From the NCBI GenBank assembly GCA_029248485.1, contig JAQWJG010000020.1, forward strand, positions 1 to 13,780: DNA of 13,780 nucleotides, read 5' to 3'. Origin of the DNA: SAR86 cluster bacterium (GTDB taxonomy: Bacteria; Pseudomonadota; Gammaproteobacteria; SAR86; D2472). Under the pieces are notes generated by a model, which was not told where the DNA came from, searched no databases, and saw only the letters and a list, made by a program, of their open reading frames with translations. Shown one piece after another: positions 7,103-13,780 of this stretch; within the stretch, counting starts at the first letter, position 1, and the number at the start of each line of letters is the position of its first letter. The position numbers were made by a program, and so were the translations under genes.

Positions 7103-7804
7103 TTATTTTTTTAGAAATGCTAAAAGACTACTTGTAATCTCATATTCATTAGTTTGAATGGTTAGCGTTTCACAAGCATGGAGATACTTAGAATTTCCAA
7201 TTTGATCTTTTCTGAAATCATATATCATCCTTGCAAATTTTTTCTCTAATTCAATATGTCCTTGGATGCAAAGAATATGATTTTCAATATAAAACATTCC
7301 ATTTGGGCATGTCGAAGATCCTGCAATTAAAGTTGCATTTTTTGGGAGGTTTTCAACTTCATCTTGGTGGCTAAAAACTAAATTATATTTTTCCCCTTTA
7401 TCTCCATATTCATAGCCATTATGATTGAACGAAATTGAATCAACTCCAGCATGCCAGCCATTCGGAGATTTTCGCACTGAACCTCCTAGTGCCTCTGCAA
7501 TAATTTGATGACCAAAACATACGCCCACCAATTTTTTTTTGTTTCGATCTAGTGCTTGAATAAACTTTTTGAGGTCATGGATCCATTGATCATCATCATA
7601 GGCGCTCGCCTTACTTCCGGTAATTAAATAGGCATTACATTCATTTATGTCTCTTGGATAGTCACCGAATTGAACTTCATAGGTTTGAAATTGAATATTG
7701 GGATCTACAGACCAGAATATTTTAGAAAACATTTCAGGATATTGACCAAAGGCTGAGGCTCCATCTATTAGGACAGTATCTGAGTTAAGGATTCCAATTT
7801 TCAT
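7103..7804 (-). CDS. Class I glutamine amidotransferase domain protein (GMP-synthase-like, stand-alone)
   Basis: A 233-residue stand-alone GATase1-fold protein. The nucleophile is C96 in GVCFGHQ, and the other members of the triad are H183 and E185 in QGHIELEKKF, where many relatives have QGHPEF. YLITGSKASAYDD (about 59-71) forms the oxyanion region, and the GWHAGVDSI and SHQDEV-x-NLP segments are typical of the small GMP-synthase-like amidotransferases. These hydrolyse glutamine or a gamma-glutamyl compound to release ammonia or glutamate; some act on gamma-glutamyl polyamines. No synthetase partner is encoded nearby, so the acceptor is unknown. It is divergent from the symporter gene with only 36 bp between the starts, and convergent with the dioxygenase gene. 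It is not GuaA itself, which would also have ATP-pyrophosphatase and dimerisation domains. Confidence 0.86.
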   Translation of the reverse strand: MKIGILNSDTVLIDGASAFGQYPEMFSKIFWSVDPNIQFQTYEVQFGDYPRDINECNAYLITGSKASAYDDDQWIHDLKKFIQALDRNKKKLVGVCFGHQIIAEALGGSVRKSPNGWHAGVDSISFNHNGYEYGDKGEKYNLVFSHQDEVENLPKNATLIAGSSTCPNGMFYIENHILCIQGHIELEKKFARMIYDFRKDQIGNSKYLHACETLTIQTNEYEITSSLLAFLKK

Positions 7805-7826
7805 AAATATTATTTTTTCTTAATGT

Positions 7827-7834
7827 AGTATATT
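7827..7834. promoter_or_regulatory. Overlapping divergent -10-like elements between the amidotransferase and symporter genes
   Basis: The 36-bp gap 7805-7840 must hold both promoters if the two genes are transcribed independently. On the plus strand TATATT (7829-7834) lies 6 nt before the symporter ATG. On the minus strand TATACT (7827-7832) lies 22 nt before the amidotransferase ATG. They overlap, so the two polymerases would compete. No good -35 hexamer accompanies either, and -10-like matches are common in AT-rich DNA. Confidence 0.25.
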
Positions 7835-7840
7835 CAATTC

Positions 7841-9358
7841 ATGAAAAGCAATAGACTTATTTCTTGCATTATTGCAATTGTTTCATCTCCTTTATCAGCT
7901 TCTGGAATTGATGCTTCAATTAACGCAACCGTTCAACCTATTACAAACCTCTTATCGTCTTTTATTTTCTATGAGGTTGAAATTTTTGGAGCTTCAATGC
8001 CACTAATAGTTTTATGGTTAATCGGAGCAGCTATTTTTTTTACTGGTTACTTTAATTTTTTAAATCTACGTGGATTTAAGCATGCTTTTCAATTATTAAG
8101 AGGAGACTATTCGAGGCCAGATAACGAAGGTGAGTTAACTCATTTTCAAGCACTATCAACAGCTGTTTCTGGGACTGTAGGAATTGGAAATATTGCTGGA
8201 GTAGCCATTGTTATTTCAATTGGCGGTCCAGGCGCTACATTTTGGTTAATTGTTGCTGGGTTCCTAGGCATGTCTACAAAGTTTGCAGAATGCGTGGCTG
8301 GAGTAATGTACAGAAAAGTTAATTCTGATGGAAGTATTTCTGGGGGCCCTATGTATTATTTAGAGGCTGGATTGCATCAAAAAAATTTATCTTGGCTTGC
8401 TAAGCCGATGGGATTATTTTATGCGGTGGCTATTGTTGTTGGATGTTTAGGTATTGGTAATATGTTTCAATCCAACCAAGCTTTTCAGCAATTTATCTTT
8501 ATTACAGGAGGGGATGCTAGCTATTTTCTAGATAAAGGATGGCTTTTTGGTTCGATCCTAGCTGGCATAGTTGGGTTAGTTGTAATTGGTGGTATTAAAG
8601 GTATTGCAAGGGTCACTTCAAAGCTCGTTCCATTCATGACTCTAACTTATGTTGTTGGAGCATTGCTTGTAATTGTGATGAATGCAGAAAAGGTTCCATG
8701 GGCCATCTCAGCAATCTTAACAGAAGCATTTAATCCGAGTGCGATGAGTGGAGGAATGTTGGGCATTATGATTTTAGGTTTTCAAAGAGCAGCATTTTCT
8801 AATGAGGCTGGAATTGGCTCAGCTGCAATAGCTCATGCCACAGTTAAAACTCAAGAACCTGTAACTGAGGGTTATGTTGGTTTGATGGAACCATTTATAG
8901 ATACAGTCATTATTTGTACTCTTACAGCCCTAGTCATTTTAACCACAGTCTATGAGCCTTCAATGGCAAATCAAGGAATTCAAGGCATAGCTTTGACTTC
9001 TCAAGCGTTTAGTAGCACTTTAAGCTGGTCAGTACTGCCCCTATCATTTATTGCAATATTGTTTGCATTTTCAACAATCCTGTCTTGGTCATATTATGGC
9101 TTGAAGGGTTGGACATATATCGTTGGAGAATCTGCATTAGCAGAAAATATCTTTAAAGTATTTTTTTGTATATTTATAGCTTTGGGTTGCACGATTAATT
9201 TAACTGCAGTTTTAGATTTTTCTGATGCTGTAATTTTTGTTGTAGCTGTTCCAAACATATTAGGACTATATATTTTAGCTCCAGTAATCAAAAAAGAGCT
9301 TGCAAATTATCAGGGAAGATTGAAAAGTGGTGATATAAAAAACTATAGAGAAATATGA
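7841..9358 (+). CDS. AGCS-family sodium:alanine/glycine-type amino-acid symporter
   Basis: A 505-residue multi-spanning inner-membrane carrier that couples Na+ entry to uptake of small neutral amino acids. The family core is unmistakable: GTVGIGNIAGVA (about 111-122), GGPGATFW (128-135), LGMSTKFAE (142-150), YRKVNSDGSISGGPMYYLE, and the later GFQRAAFSNEAGIGSAAIAHA. An N-terminal stretch (about 4-21) resembles a signal sequence and precedes an extracytoplasmic segment and the first core helix (about 52-72); this extension occurs in one AGCS subgroup. Substrate could be alanine, glycine or a D-amino acid; sequence does not decide. No Shine-Dalgarno sequence precedes the ATG. The stop overlaps the start of the hydrolase gene by 4 nt (ATGA), implying translational coupling and a shared role, perhaps uptake and processing of amino-acid derivatives. 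Confidence 0.93.
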   Translation: MKSNRLISCIIAIVSSPLSASGIDASINATVQPITNLLSSFIFYEVEIFGASMPLIVLWLIGAAIFFTGYFNFLNLRGFKHAFQLLRGDYSRPDNEGELTHFQALSTAVSGTVGIGNIAGVAIVISIGGPGATFWLIVAGFLGMSTKFAECVAGVMYRKVNSDGSISGGPMYYLEAGLHQKNLSWLAKPMGLFYAVAIVVGCLGIGNMFQSNQAFQQFIFITGGDASYFLDKGWLFGSILAGIVGLVVIGGIKGIARVTSKLVPFMTLTYVVGALLVIVMNAEKVPWAISAILTEAFNPSAMSGGMLGIMILGFQRAAFSNEAGIGSAAIAHATVKTQEPVTEGYVGLMEPFIDTVIICTLTALVILTTVYEPSMANQGIQGIALTSQAFSSTLSWSVLPLSFIAILFAFSTILSWSYYGLKGWTYIVGESALAENIFKVFFCIFIALGCTINLTAVLDFSDAVIFVVAVPNILGLYILAPVIKKELANYQGRLKSGDIKNYREI

Positions 9359-10563
9359 TAAAAGGTTATTGCGATCCTCAATTTCAAAAAGTTTATGATG
9401 CTTTTGCTAATGCTATAGAGAGTGGATTTGAAACAGGGGCAGCGCTTTCGATTGAGCATAAAGGTGAAATAATTGTTAACCTTTGGGGCGGGCATCAAGA
9501 TGCGAATAAAACAAAAGCTTGGCAAGAGAACACTTTGGTTAATGTTTTCTCTGTTACCAAAGCGGTAACTGCAACATGTGTATCTAGGCTAATCGATCAA
9601 GATCAATTAGATCCGAACAAAAAGGTCGATCATTATTGGCCTGAATATGGTTGTAATGGCAAAGAGGATACCAAGGTCAGCGATTTGTTGTGTCATAGAG
9701 CTGCAATGTTTGGATTTAAAGATGGAATTCCGGCAGGTTCATTTCAAGACTGGGATAAGTTTACCCAGCAACTTCAATTGCAAGCTCCTTATAGAAAACC
9801 TGGAATCTCTCAGGGATATCATGCATTAACATTTGGCTGGTTAGTTGGAGAGCTGATTAAGCGAGTAGATGGTCGCTCTGTTGGTAAATACTTTAAAGAA
9901 GAAATAGCGGACCCATTGAATATCGACTTTCACATTGGTCTCACTAATAGCGATTTTGCAAGATGTGCAGATATGTTAATGATACACAGGGATAACATAA
10001 AGCTTCCAGGAGAGTTTCTAAAATATGTACCTGACTTTTTCTTACCACAAAGACTGAAAAATTTTAAGAGCGCTTTATTGAGTGGAGATTTTTTAGAGGC
10101 TTTTAAGGAAAGAGAGGATGATGATAATTACGTCAATTCTCATGATTGGCGTATGGCAGAAATCCCCTCAGCAAACGGACATGGAACTGCCCAAAGCTTA
10201 GCAACTTTATTTGGCATTTTGAGTAATGGTTGTTCAAGAGATGGAATATCTATTATGAGTGAAGCGTCTCTTCATAATGCTATTACACCTCACTCAAATG
10301 GACCTGATTCAGTGCTGTTTGGAGCTCCAATTAAATTCGGGTTGGGTTATGAGTTAGCTCAAGGAATAGCGAATGTCGGAAATATTTCACCAGCTTTTAA
10401 TAATCAAATGTTTGGTCATGCTGGGGTTGGAGGCGCAGTAGCATTTGGTGATCCAGATAAAGGAATTGGATATGGATTTATCTGCAATCAGCAGCACAAG
10501 CCCACGGAATTGTATCGAACTAGTAACTTTCTTACAGCAGAGCTGTATTCAATAATTTCTTAG
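9355..10563 (+). CDS. Beta-lactamase-fold serine hydrolase (EstA/class C-like esterase family)
   Basis: A 402-residue cytoplasmic-looking protein with no signal peptide. The nucleophile motif SxxK is S66-V-T-K69 in NVFSVTKAVTAT. The catalytic Tyr is Y155 in GYHALTFGWLVGELIKR, a stretch diagnostic of EstA-type esterases. The third motif, KTG in true beta-lactamases, is H355-A-G in FGHAGVGGAVAFGDP, as is common in esterase and peptidase members. The N-terminal LWGGHQDA and the YWPEYG and CHRAAM segments also match. It probably hydrolyses esters, lactones or amides; the lack of a signal peptide and of KTG argue against a resistance enzyme. Its ATG overlaps the symporter stop by 4 nt, so it is likely translated with the carrier. 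It ends 6 nt from the convergent bamD stop. Confidence 0.88.
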   Translation: MIKGYCDPQFQKVYDAFANAIESGFETGAALSIEHKGEIIVNLWGGHQDANKTKAWQENTLVNVFSVTKAVTATCVSRLIDQDQLDPNKKVDHYWPEYGCNGKEDTKVSDLLCHRAAMFGFKDGIPAGSFQDWDKFTQQLQLQAPYRKPGISQGYHALTFGWLVGELIKRVDGRSVGKYFKEEIADPLNIDFHIGLTNSDFARCADMLMIHRDNIKLPGEFLKYVPDFFLPQRLKNFKSALLSGDFLEAFKEREDDDNYVNSHDWRMAEIPSANGHGTAQSLATLFGILSNGCSRDGISIMSEASLHNAITPHSNGPDSVLFGAPIKFGLGYELAQGIANVGNISPAFNNQMFGHAGVGGAVAFGDPDKGIGYGFICNQQHKPTELYRTSNFLTAELYSIIS

Positions 10564-10569
10564 CTTACT

Positions 10570-11382
10570 CTAGTTTTGATTAGGTTGAGGAGCTTTTCTT
10601 GAAAAGAAATTCCATGAAGATGGCTCTAAGCTCTCAATAATTGAGCCTCCATTTGCCTCAATAACACTCTCGATATCTTTCATTAATTCAAAATAACCAA
10701 GAGCTTTATAGCACTCTCTGATAATTTGCAAAGCCCGCATATTTTCAGATGTATTAGGAATATTTTCAATTACATACTTAGCTCTCCGAAGAGCAGCTAC
10801 ATATGCTTTTCTTTTTAGGTAATACTCAGCAGCAACTAATTCATTTTTTGCAATTAAACTTCTTAAATATACTAATCTTTGCGAGGCATATGGAGCATAT
10901 TGGCTTTGCGGAAATCGTGTTAAAAATTCAGACAGCTCTCCAAATGCTTGTTTTGCACCAGAAATATCTCTATTTGATAGGTCAGACTTAAATACTCTCG
11001 CAAAAATACCTTTGTCTCTGGTATAACTAGCTATTCCCCTCATAAAATAGGCATAATCAATATTTGGATGTCTGGGATTGAGGCGAATAAATTTTTCGGC
11101 AGCTTCGTGTGAAGCTTCATCTTCACCATTCATATAATAAGCATATATTAATTCAGATTGAGCTTGTTCTGCATATCGGCCGAAAGGGTATCTTGCTTCA
11201 ATTGCTTGGAGAGACTCAATAGCAGAAAAGAAATTATTGGCCTTCATTCTCCTTTGCGCAGTATCGTAATACACCTTTTCAGGTCTCTCCATAACTGGCG
11301 CATCAGAATTACAACTTGTAATAAACAGAGACAGAATTATCGCTACAGCTATATTAACTTGTATATATTTTTTTATTTGCAT
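10570..11382 (-). CDS. bamD: Outer-membrane protein assembly factor BamD (lipoprotein)
   Basis: A 270-residue lipoprotein of the BAM complex, which folds beta-barrel proteins into the outer membrane; BamD contacts BamA and is essential in E. coli. The signal peptide ends in the lipobox ITSC with lipidated C24. The mature part holds TPR-like helical repeats with hallmark stretches YYDTAQRRMKANNFFSAIE, EARYPFGRYAEQAQ, FIRLNPRHPNIDYAYFMRG, FARVFKSDLSNRD, and LTRFPQSQYAPYA with the following RLVYLR. Length is slightly above the usual 245 because of a C-terminal tail after about residue 240. It is divergent from rluD, an arrangement known in gammaproteobacteria. A TACAAT -10-like sequence sits only 7 nt before the ATG and no Shine-Dalgarno sequence is seen. 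Confidence 0.95.
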   Translation of the reverse strand: MQIKKYIQVNIAVAIILSLFITSCNSDAPVMERPEKVYYDTAQRRMKANNFFSAIESLQAIEARYPFGRYAEQAQSELIYAYYMNGEDEASHEAAEKFIRLNPRHPNIDYAYFMRGIASYTRDKGIFARVFKSDLSNRDISGAKQAFGELSEFLTRFPQSQYAPYASQRLVYLRSLIAKNELVAAEYYLKRKAYVAALRRAKYVIENIPNTSENMRALQIIRECYKALGYFELMKDIESVIEANGGSIIESLEPSSWNFFSRKAPQPNQN

Positions 11383-11389
11383 ATTCGGT

Positions 11390-11395
11390 ATTGTA
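11390..11395 (-). promoter_or_regulatory. Candidate -10 element of bamD, very close to the start codon
   Basis: On the minus strand TACAAT matches the -10 consensus at five of six positions and is followed by 7 nt and then the bamD ATG. Transcription from it would begin at or next to the start codon. No convincing -35 lies 16-18 bp upstream. Confidence 0.25.
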
Positions 11396-11439
11396 TTTTA
11401 CATTTATTAGAGCATTTAGGTTAATTCAATTACTTTAGA

Positions 11440-11468
11440 TTGTAAGATGGTGAAATAGTTTTTAGATT
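11440..11468 (+). promoter_or_regulatory. Candidate rluD promoter, positioned for a leaderless transcript
   Basis: TTGTAA (11440-11445), a 17-bp spacer and TAGATT (11463-11468) each match consensus at four of six positions. The -10 ends 6 nt before the rluD ATG, so the transcript would begin at the start codon. No Shine-Dalgarno sequence is present in the 20 nt before the ATG. Moderate matches like this are frequent in AT-rich DNA. Confidence 0.25.
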
Positions 11469-11474
11469 ACACAT

Positions 11475-12401
11475 ATGATCCATAAAAATATCAATGAAGA
11501 GCAGAATAATTCTAGACTGGATCATGCTGCAACCTCATTATTCGAAGACTTTTCAAGAAGCCAAATTCAAAGATGGATATCTCAAGGAAATCTTCTGGTA
11601 AATGGAGAAATCCTTAAAGCAAAAGACAAAGTGCATACGGGTGATGAAATGTCTTTAGATCCAATTTTTGAAAACAGAGTCTCTTGGGAAGGCGAAGACA
11701 TACCTATTAATATTTTGCATGAGGAAGAAGATTTTATAATTATCAATAAATCGCCAGGTTTGGTAATGCATCCAGGCGCAGGTTGTCATAGCGGCACCCT
11801 GGCAAATGCTTTGGCATTTCATTTTCCAGAATTAAAAAAATTGCCCAGATGCGGGATAGTGCATAGATTAGATAAAGATACCTCTGGGCTATTAGTGGTT
11901 GCTAAAAATGAAAAATTTAGAAATTTTTTTGTTACTAAGCTTCAAGATAGAGAGATTTTTAAGCAATATGAGGCAATAGTTGTCGGGCAAGTGATTGGAA
12001 GTTTTTCCATAGATCATCCTTTGGAAAGGGATCCTAGAAATAGAGTGAAAATGAGAGCGACAGATTTTGGAAGAGATGCTGTTTCTCATGTTTCTTTAAT
12101 CAAGTTTTATAAAGGCTATTCTCATATTTCTATTGAGATAGAAACAGGAAGAACGCATCAAATAAGAGTTCATTTAAGCCACCAAAAATTGCCAATAATT
12201 GGCGATAGCTTGTATAACCCTAGAAATCTTATCGCTAAAAATACTACTAAAGAATTAATAGGCCATATCCAGAATTTTTCTAGACAAGCATTGCATGCCT
12301 CAAAAATTAGATTTCCATCTTCACAGAAAGAAGGTATTTTTTATGAATTTCAAGCAGATCTTCCTCAGGATATGCAATCTTTAATTAAAGAAATGGAATA
12401 A
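11475..12401 (+). CDS. rluD: 23S rRNA pseudouridine synthase RluD (positions 1911/1915/1917)
   Basis: A 308-residue RluA-family pseudouridine synthase. An S4 RNA-binding domain occupies about residues 12-65 (RLDHAATSLF, FSRSQIQRWI, G-x-LLVNGEI). The catalytic domain follows, with IIINKSPGLVMHPGAG, then the signature HRLDKDTSGLLVVAKN at 130-145 with catalytic D133, and ETGRTHQIRVHLSH and IIGDSLYN. FSRQALHA and the closing PQDMQSLI match RluD in particular. It isomerises uridines in helix 69 of 23S rRNA at the subunit interface, important for ribosome assembly and termination. Position divergent from bamD supports RluD over RluC or RluA. In E. coli pgeF (yfiH) follows rluD; here the acetolactate synthase gene follows instead. 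No frameshift is seen and the length is near the usual 326. Confidence 0.93.
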   Translation: MIHKNINEEQNNSRLDHAATSLFEDFSRSQIQRWISQGNLLVNGEILKAKDKVHTGDEMSLDPIFENRVSWEGEDIPINILHEEEDFIIINKSPGLVMHPGAGCHSGTLANALAFHFPELKKLPRCGIVHRLDKDTSGLLVVAKNEKFRNFFVTKLQDREIFKQYEAIVVGQVIGSFSIDHPLERDPRNRVKMRATDFGRDAVSHVSLIKFYKGYSHISIEIETGRTHQIRVHLSHQKLPIIGDSLYNPRNLIAKNTTKELIGHIQNFSRQALHASKIRFPSSQKEGIFYEFQADLPQDMQSLIKEME

Positions 12402-12490
12402 CCGCTAAAGCCTTTTAGATCAGCCAAAAAACTTGTTTTTCATCATAATTGATGTATAAAACCATACTTAAAAGTAAATACCTTAAATAA
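12402..12490 (+). promoter_or_regulatory. Intergenic region with a candidate promoter for the acetolactate synthase gene
   Basis: The 89-bp gap holds TTGTTT (12433-12438) and TATAAA (12455-12460) separated by 16 bp, a plausible sigma70-type promoter giving a leader of roughly 24 nt. There is no Shine-Dalgarno sequence before the ATG at 12491. Short inverted arms at 12405-12418 (CTAAA and TTTAG) are too weak to call a terminator for rluD, and no T-tract follows them directly. Confidence 0.35.
12452..12490 (+). other. Possible 12-codon leader reading frame before the acetolactate synthase gene
   Basis: An ATG at 12452 opens a 12-codon frame (MYKTILKSKYLK) ending in TAA at 12488-12490, directly before and in frame with the ATG at 12491. 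It contains one Thr, one Ile and two Leu codons. Known ilv operon attenuators use leader peptides rich in branched-chain residues, but this frame is only mildly enriched and no hairpin-plus-T-tract was found. It also overlaps the proposed -10 element, so both cannot be right. It is most likely chance in AT-rich DNA. Confidence 0.12.
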
Positions 12491-13780
12491 ATGAAACTGT
12501 CAGGCGGAGATCTGTTAATGCGTGCCCTTAAAGATGAGGGGGTAAAGTTTATATTTGGCTACCCCGGTGGAGCTGCATTGCACATTTACGACTCTATATT
12601 TAAACAAAAGGCTTGTGAGCATATTTTAGTTCGTCATGAACAAGGTGCTACCCATGCTGCAGATGGCTATTCTCGTGCGACAGGGAAGCCAGGCGTTGCT
12701 TTAGTTACTTCAGGCCCTGGTGCAACGAATGCAATTACAGGACTTGCAACTGCTTACATGGACTCTATACCACTCATTGTTATCTCCGGTCAGGTTCAAA
12801 GCCATTTAATTGGAACTGATTCATTTCAAGAAACAGACATGATTGGCATCTCCAGACCTATAGTTAAACATAGTTTTATTGTTCAAAATGCTAAGGATAT
12901 TCCTCAAATTGTTCAAGAAGCTTTTCATATAGCTACAACTGGCAGACCGGGTCCAGTTGTTATAGATATTCCAAAGGATAAAACAGATCCTGCTCAACTT
13001 TTTGAATATAAAAGGGCTAAAGAGATCTCCTTACGTTCCTATCAACCCAGAGTTTTCCCCCATCCTGGTCAGATAAAAAAAGCTAGCAAGAAGATTTTGT
13101 CTGCTGAGCGTCCTGTGATTTATGCCGGTGGAGGAGTTATCCTAGGTAATGCTCATAAAGAGTTAATATCATTAAATAAAATATTAAAAGCACCTGTAAC
13201 TAACACTTTAATGGGTCTGGGGGCATACCCAGCAAAAGATAAATATTTTATGGGAATGCTTGGTATGCATGGAACTTATCAAGCGAATATGGCCATGCAT
13301 AATGCAGATGTAATTATCGCAATTGGTGCAAGATTTGATGATCGAATTACTAACACCCCTTCAATGTTTGCCCCAAATGCAAAGATTGTTCATATCGATG
13401 TTGATCCTGCTTCAATTTCTAAAATTATTAATGCTGATATACCAATAGTTGGACAGGTTAAAGAATCTCTTATTGCACTCATAAAAGAAATTAAGCGTTC
13501 AAAAATTAAAATAGATTCAGAGGCTTTAGATAATTGGAATATCCAAATTTCTCAATGGCGTGAACAACATGGTTTGGATCATGATTTATACTTGAGCAAA
13601 ATTAAATCCTCAATGATTGCTCCGCAGGTTGTTGTACAAGAGCTCTATCACGCTACCGAAGGCAATGCTTTTGTGACATCGGATGTTGGGCAACATCAAA
13701 TGTTTGTTGCTCAATATTATCATTTCAATAAGCCTCGCAGATGGATCAATTCCGGAGGGCTCGGGACAATGGGCTTTGGC
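12491..13780 (+). CDS. ilvB: Acetolactate synthase large (catalytic) subunit, N-terminal 430 codons (3' end outside the window)
   Basis: The frame is open from the ATG to the right edge. It encodes the thiamin-diphosphate enzyme that condenses two pyruvates (or pyruvate with 2-ketobutyrate) in the first step of valine, leucine and isoleucine synthesis. Visible features: [14 protein letters not shown] and [13 protein letters not shown] at the start; the cofactor-activating Glu E50 in [25 protein letters not shown] and [36 protein letters not shown]; the central FAD-binding-like domain with [12 protein letters not shown] and IGARFDDR; and [10 protein letters not shown] at the edge, where the C-terminal ThDP domain begins. 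About 140-150 residues are missing relative to the usual length. The small regulatory subunit (ilvH/ilvN) is expected downstream but not seen. Isozyme naming (IlvB, IlvI or IlvG) cannot be settled here. TAA directly before the ATG rules out an upstream in-frame extension. Confidence 0.95.
   Translation, partial: MKLSGGDLLMRALKDEGVKFIFGYPGGAALHIYDSIFKQKACEHILVRHEQGATHAADGYSRATGKPGVALVTSGPGATNAITGLATAYMDSIPLIVISGQVQSHLIGTDSFQETDMIGISRPIVKHSFIVQNAKDIPQIVQEAFHIATTGRPGPVVIDIPKDKTDPAQLFEYKRAKEISLRSYQPRVFPHPGQIKKASKKILSAERPVIYAGGGVILGNAHKELISLNKILKAPVTNTLMGLGAYPAKDKYFMGMLGMHGTYQANMAMHNADVIIAIGARFDDRITNTPSMFAPNAKIVHIDVDPASISKIINADIPIVGQVKESLIALIKEIKRSKIKIDSEALDNWNIQISQWREQHGLDHDLYLSKIKSSMIAPQVVVQELYHATEGNAFVTSDVGQHQMFVAQYYHFNKPRRWINSGGLGTMGFG

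Noticed and set aside
7103..7804. Reading the amidotransferase as GuaA (GMP synthase).
   Set aside because: Only the glutaminase domain is present; the ATP-pyrophosphatase and dimerisation domains of GuaA are missing and no partner gene is adjacent.
9355..10563. Reading the serine hydrolase as a class C beta-lactamase resistance gene.
   Set aside because: It has no signal peptide, carries HAG instead of KTG, and has the EstA-type YHALTFGW motif, all pointing to an esterase-like enzyme.
11158..11424. A plus-strand 88-codon open frame antisense to the start of bamD.
   Set aside because: It covers the bamD signal peptide and first repeats and runs into the intergenic region; composition is irregular and no start signal is present.
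12403..12440. Rho-independent terminator after rluD.
   Set aside because: The only inverted arms are 5 bp of A/T-rich sequence around a 4-bp loop without a following T-tract; the later AAAAA/TTTTT pair is too weak.
1..13780. CRISPR array, insertion sequence, tRNA, rRNA, phage or defence system.
   Set aside because: No regularly spaced repeats, transposase or integrase motifs, tRNA-like cloverleaf sequences or known defence domains were seen on either strand by eye; a tRNA or ncRNA covariance search was not possible.

Overview
The window is AT-rich, tightly packed bacterial DNA with eleven complete genes and a partial gene at each end. The divergent pair bamD / rluD (outer-membrane assembly lipoprotein and 23S rRNA pseudouridine synthase) is an arrangement known from gammaproteobacteria. 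With the low G+C, very short or overlapping gene junctions, TauD-type dioxygenase, sodium-coupled amino-acid carrier and EstA-type serine hydrolase, this suggests a streamlined marine gammaproteobacterium (for example a SAR86-like lineage). That placement is inference; no rRNA or other phylogenetic marker was compared. I see no tRNA, rRNA, insertion sequence, CRISPR array, phage gene or integration site.

Layout. (1) 3-677, plus strand: the C-terminal end of a flavin-reductase-like protein, then a secreted DUF4399 protein whose ATG directly follows the preceding stop. (2) 674-5401: a TetR-family repressor on the minus strand, divergent from a two-gene RND efflux operon (periplasmic adaptor and inner-membrane permease). 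The 84-bp control region between them holds a good sigma70-type promoter and two similar 21-bp partial palindromes, 31 bp apart, which are candidate operators. (3) 5432-7101, plus strand: a small DUF1543 protein, a cupin protein and a TauD-like Fe(II)/2-oxoglutarate dioxygenase, spaced 20-30 nt apart and following the pump at 30 nt, so they may be read through from it. (4) 7103-7804, minus strand: a class I glutamine amidotransferase, convergent with tauD with 1 nt between the stops. (5) 7841-10563, plus strand: an AGCS sodium:amino-acid symporter and an EstA/beta-lactamase-fold hydrolase joined by a 4-nt ATGA overlap. (6) 10570-12401: bamD (minus) and rluD (plus), divergent. (7) 12491 to the right edge: the first 430 codons of the acetolactate synthase catalytic subunit, the first step of branched-chain amino-acid synthesis.

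How the genes work together. The clearest unit is the TetR-controlled RND pump, which would need a TolC-type outer-membrane channel encoded elsewhere. The symporter and hydrolase are probably translationally coupled and may act on related substrates. BamD, RluD and acetolactate synthase are housekeeping. I did not find a clearly new defence, mobile or biosynthetic system. The points most worth a second look are the twin operators upstream of the pump, the possible extension of the pump operon into an uncharacterised DUF1543-cupin-dioxygenase trio, a dioxygenase that keeps TauD's catalytic and sulfonate-contact residues but differs at another pocket position, and a recurring pattern suggesting leaderless transcripts at divergent promoters.
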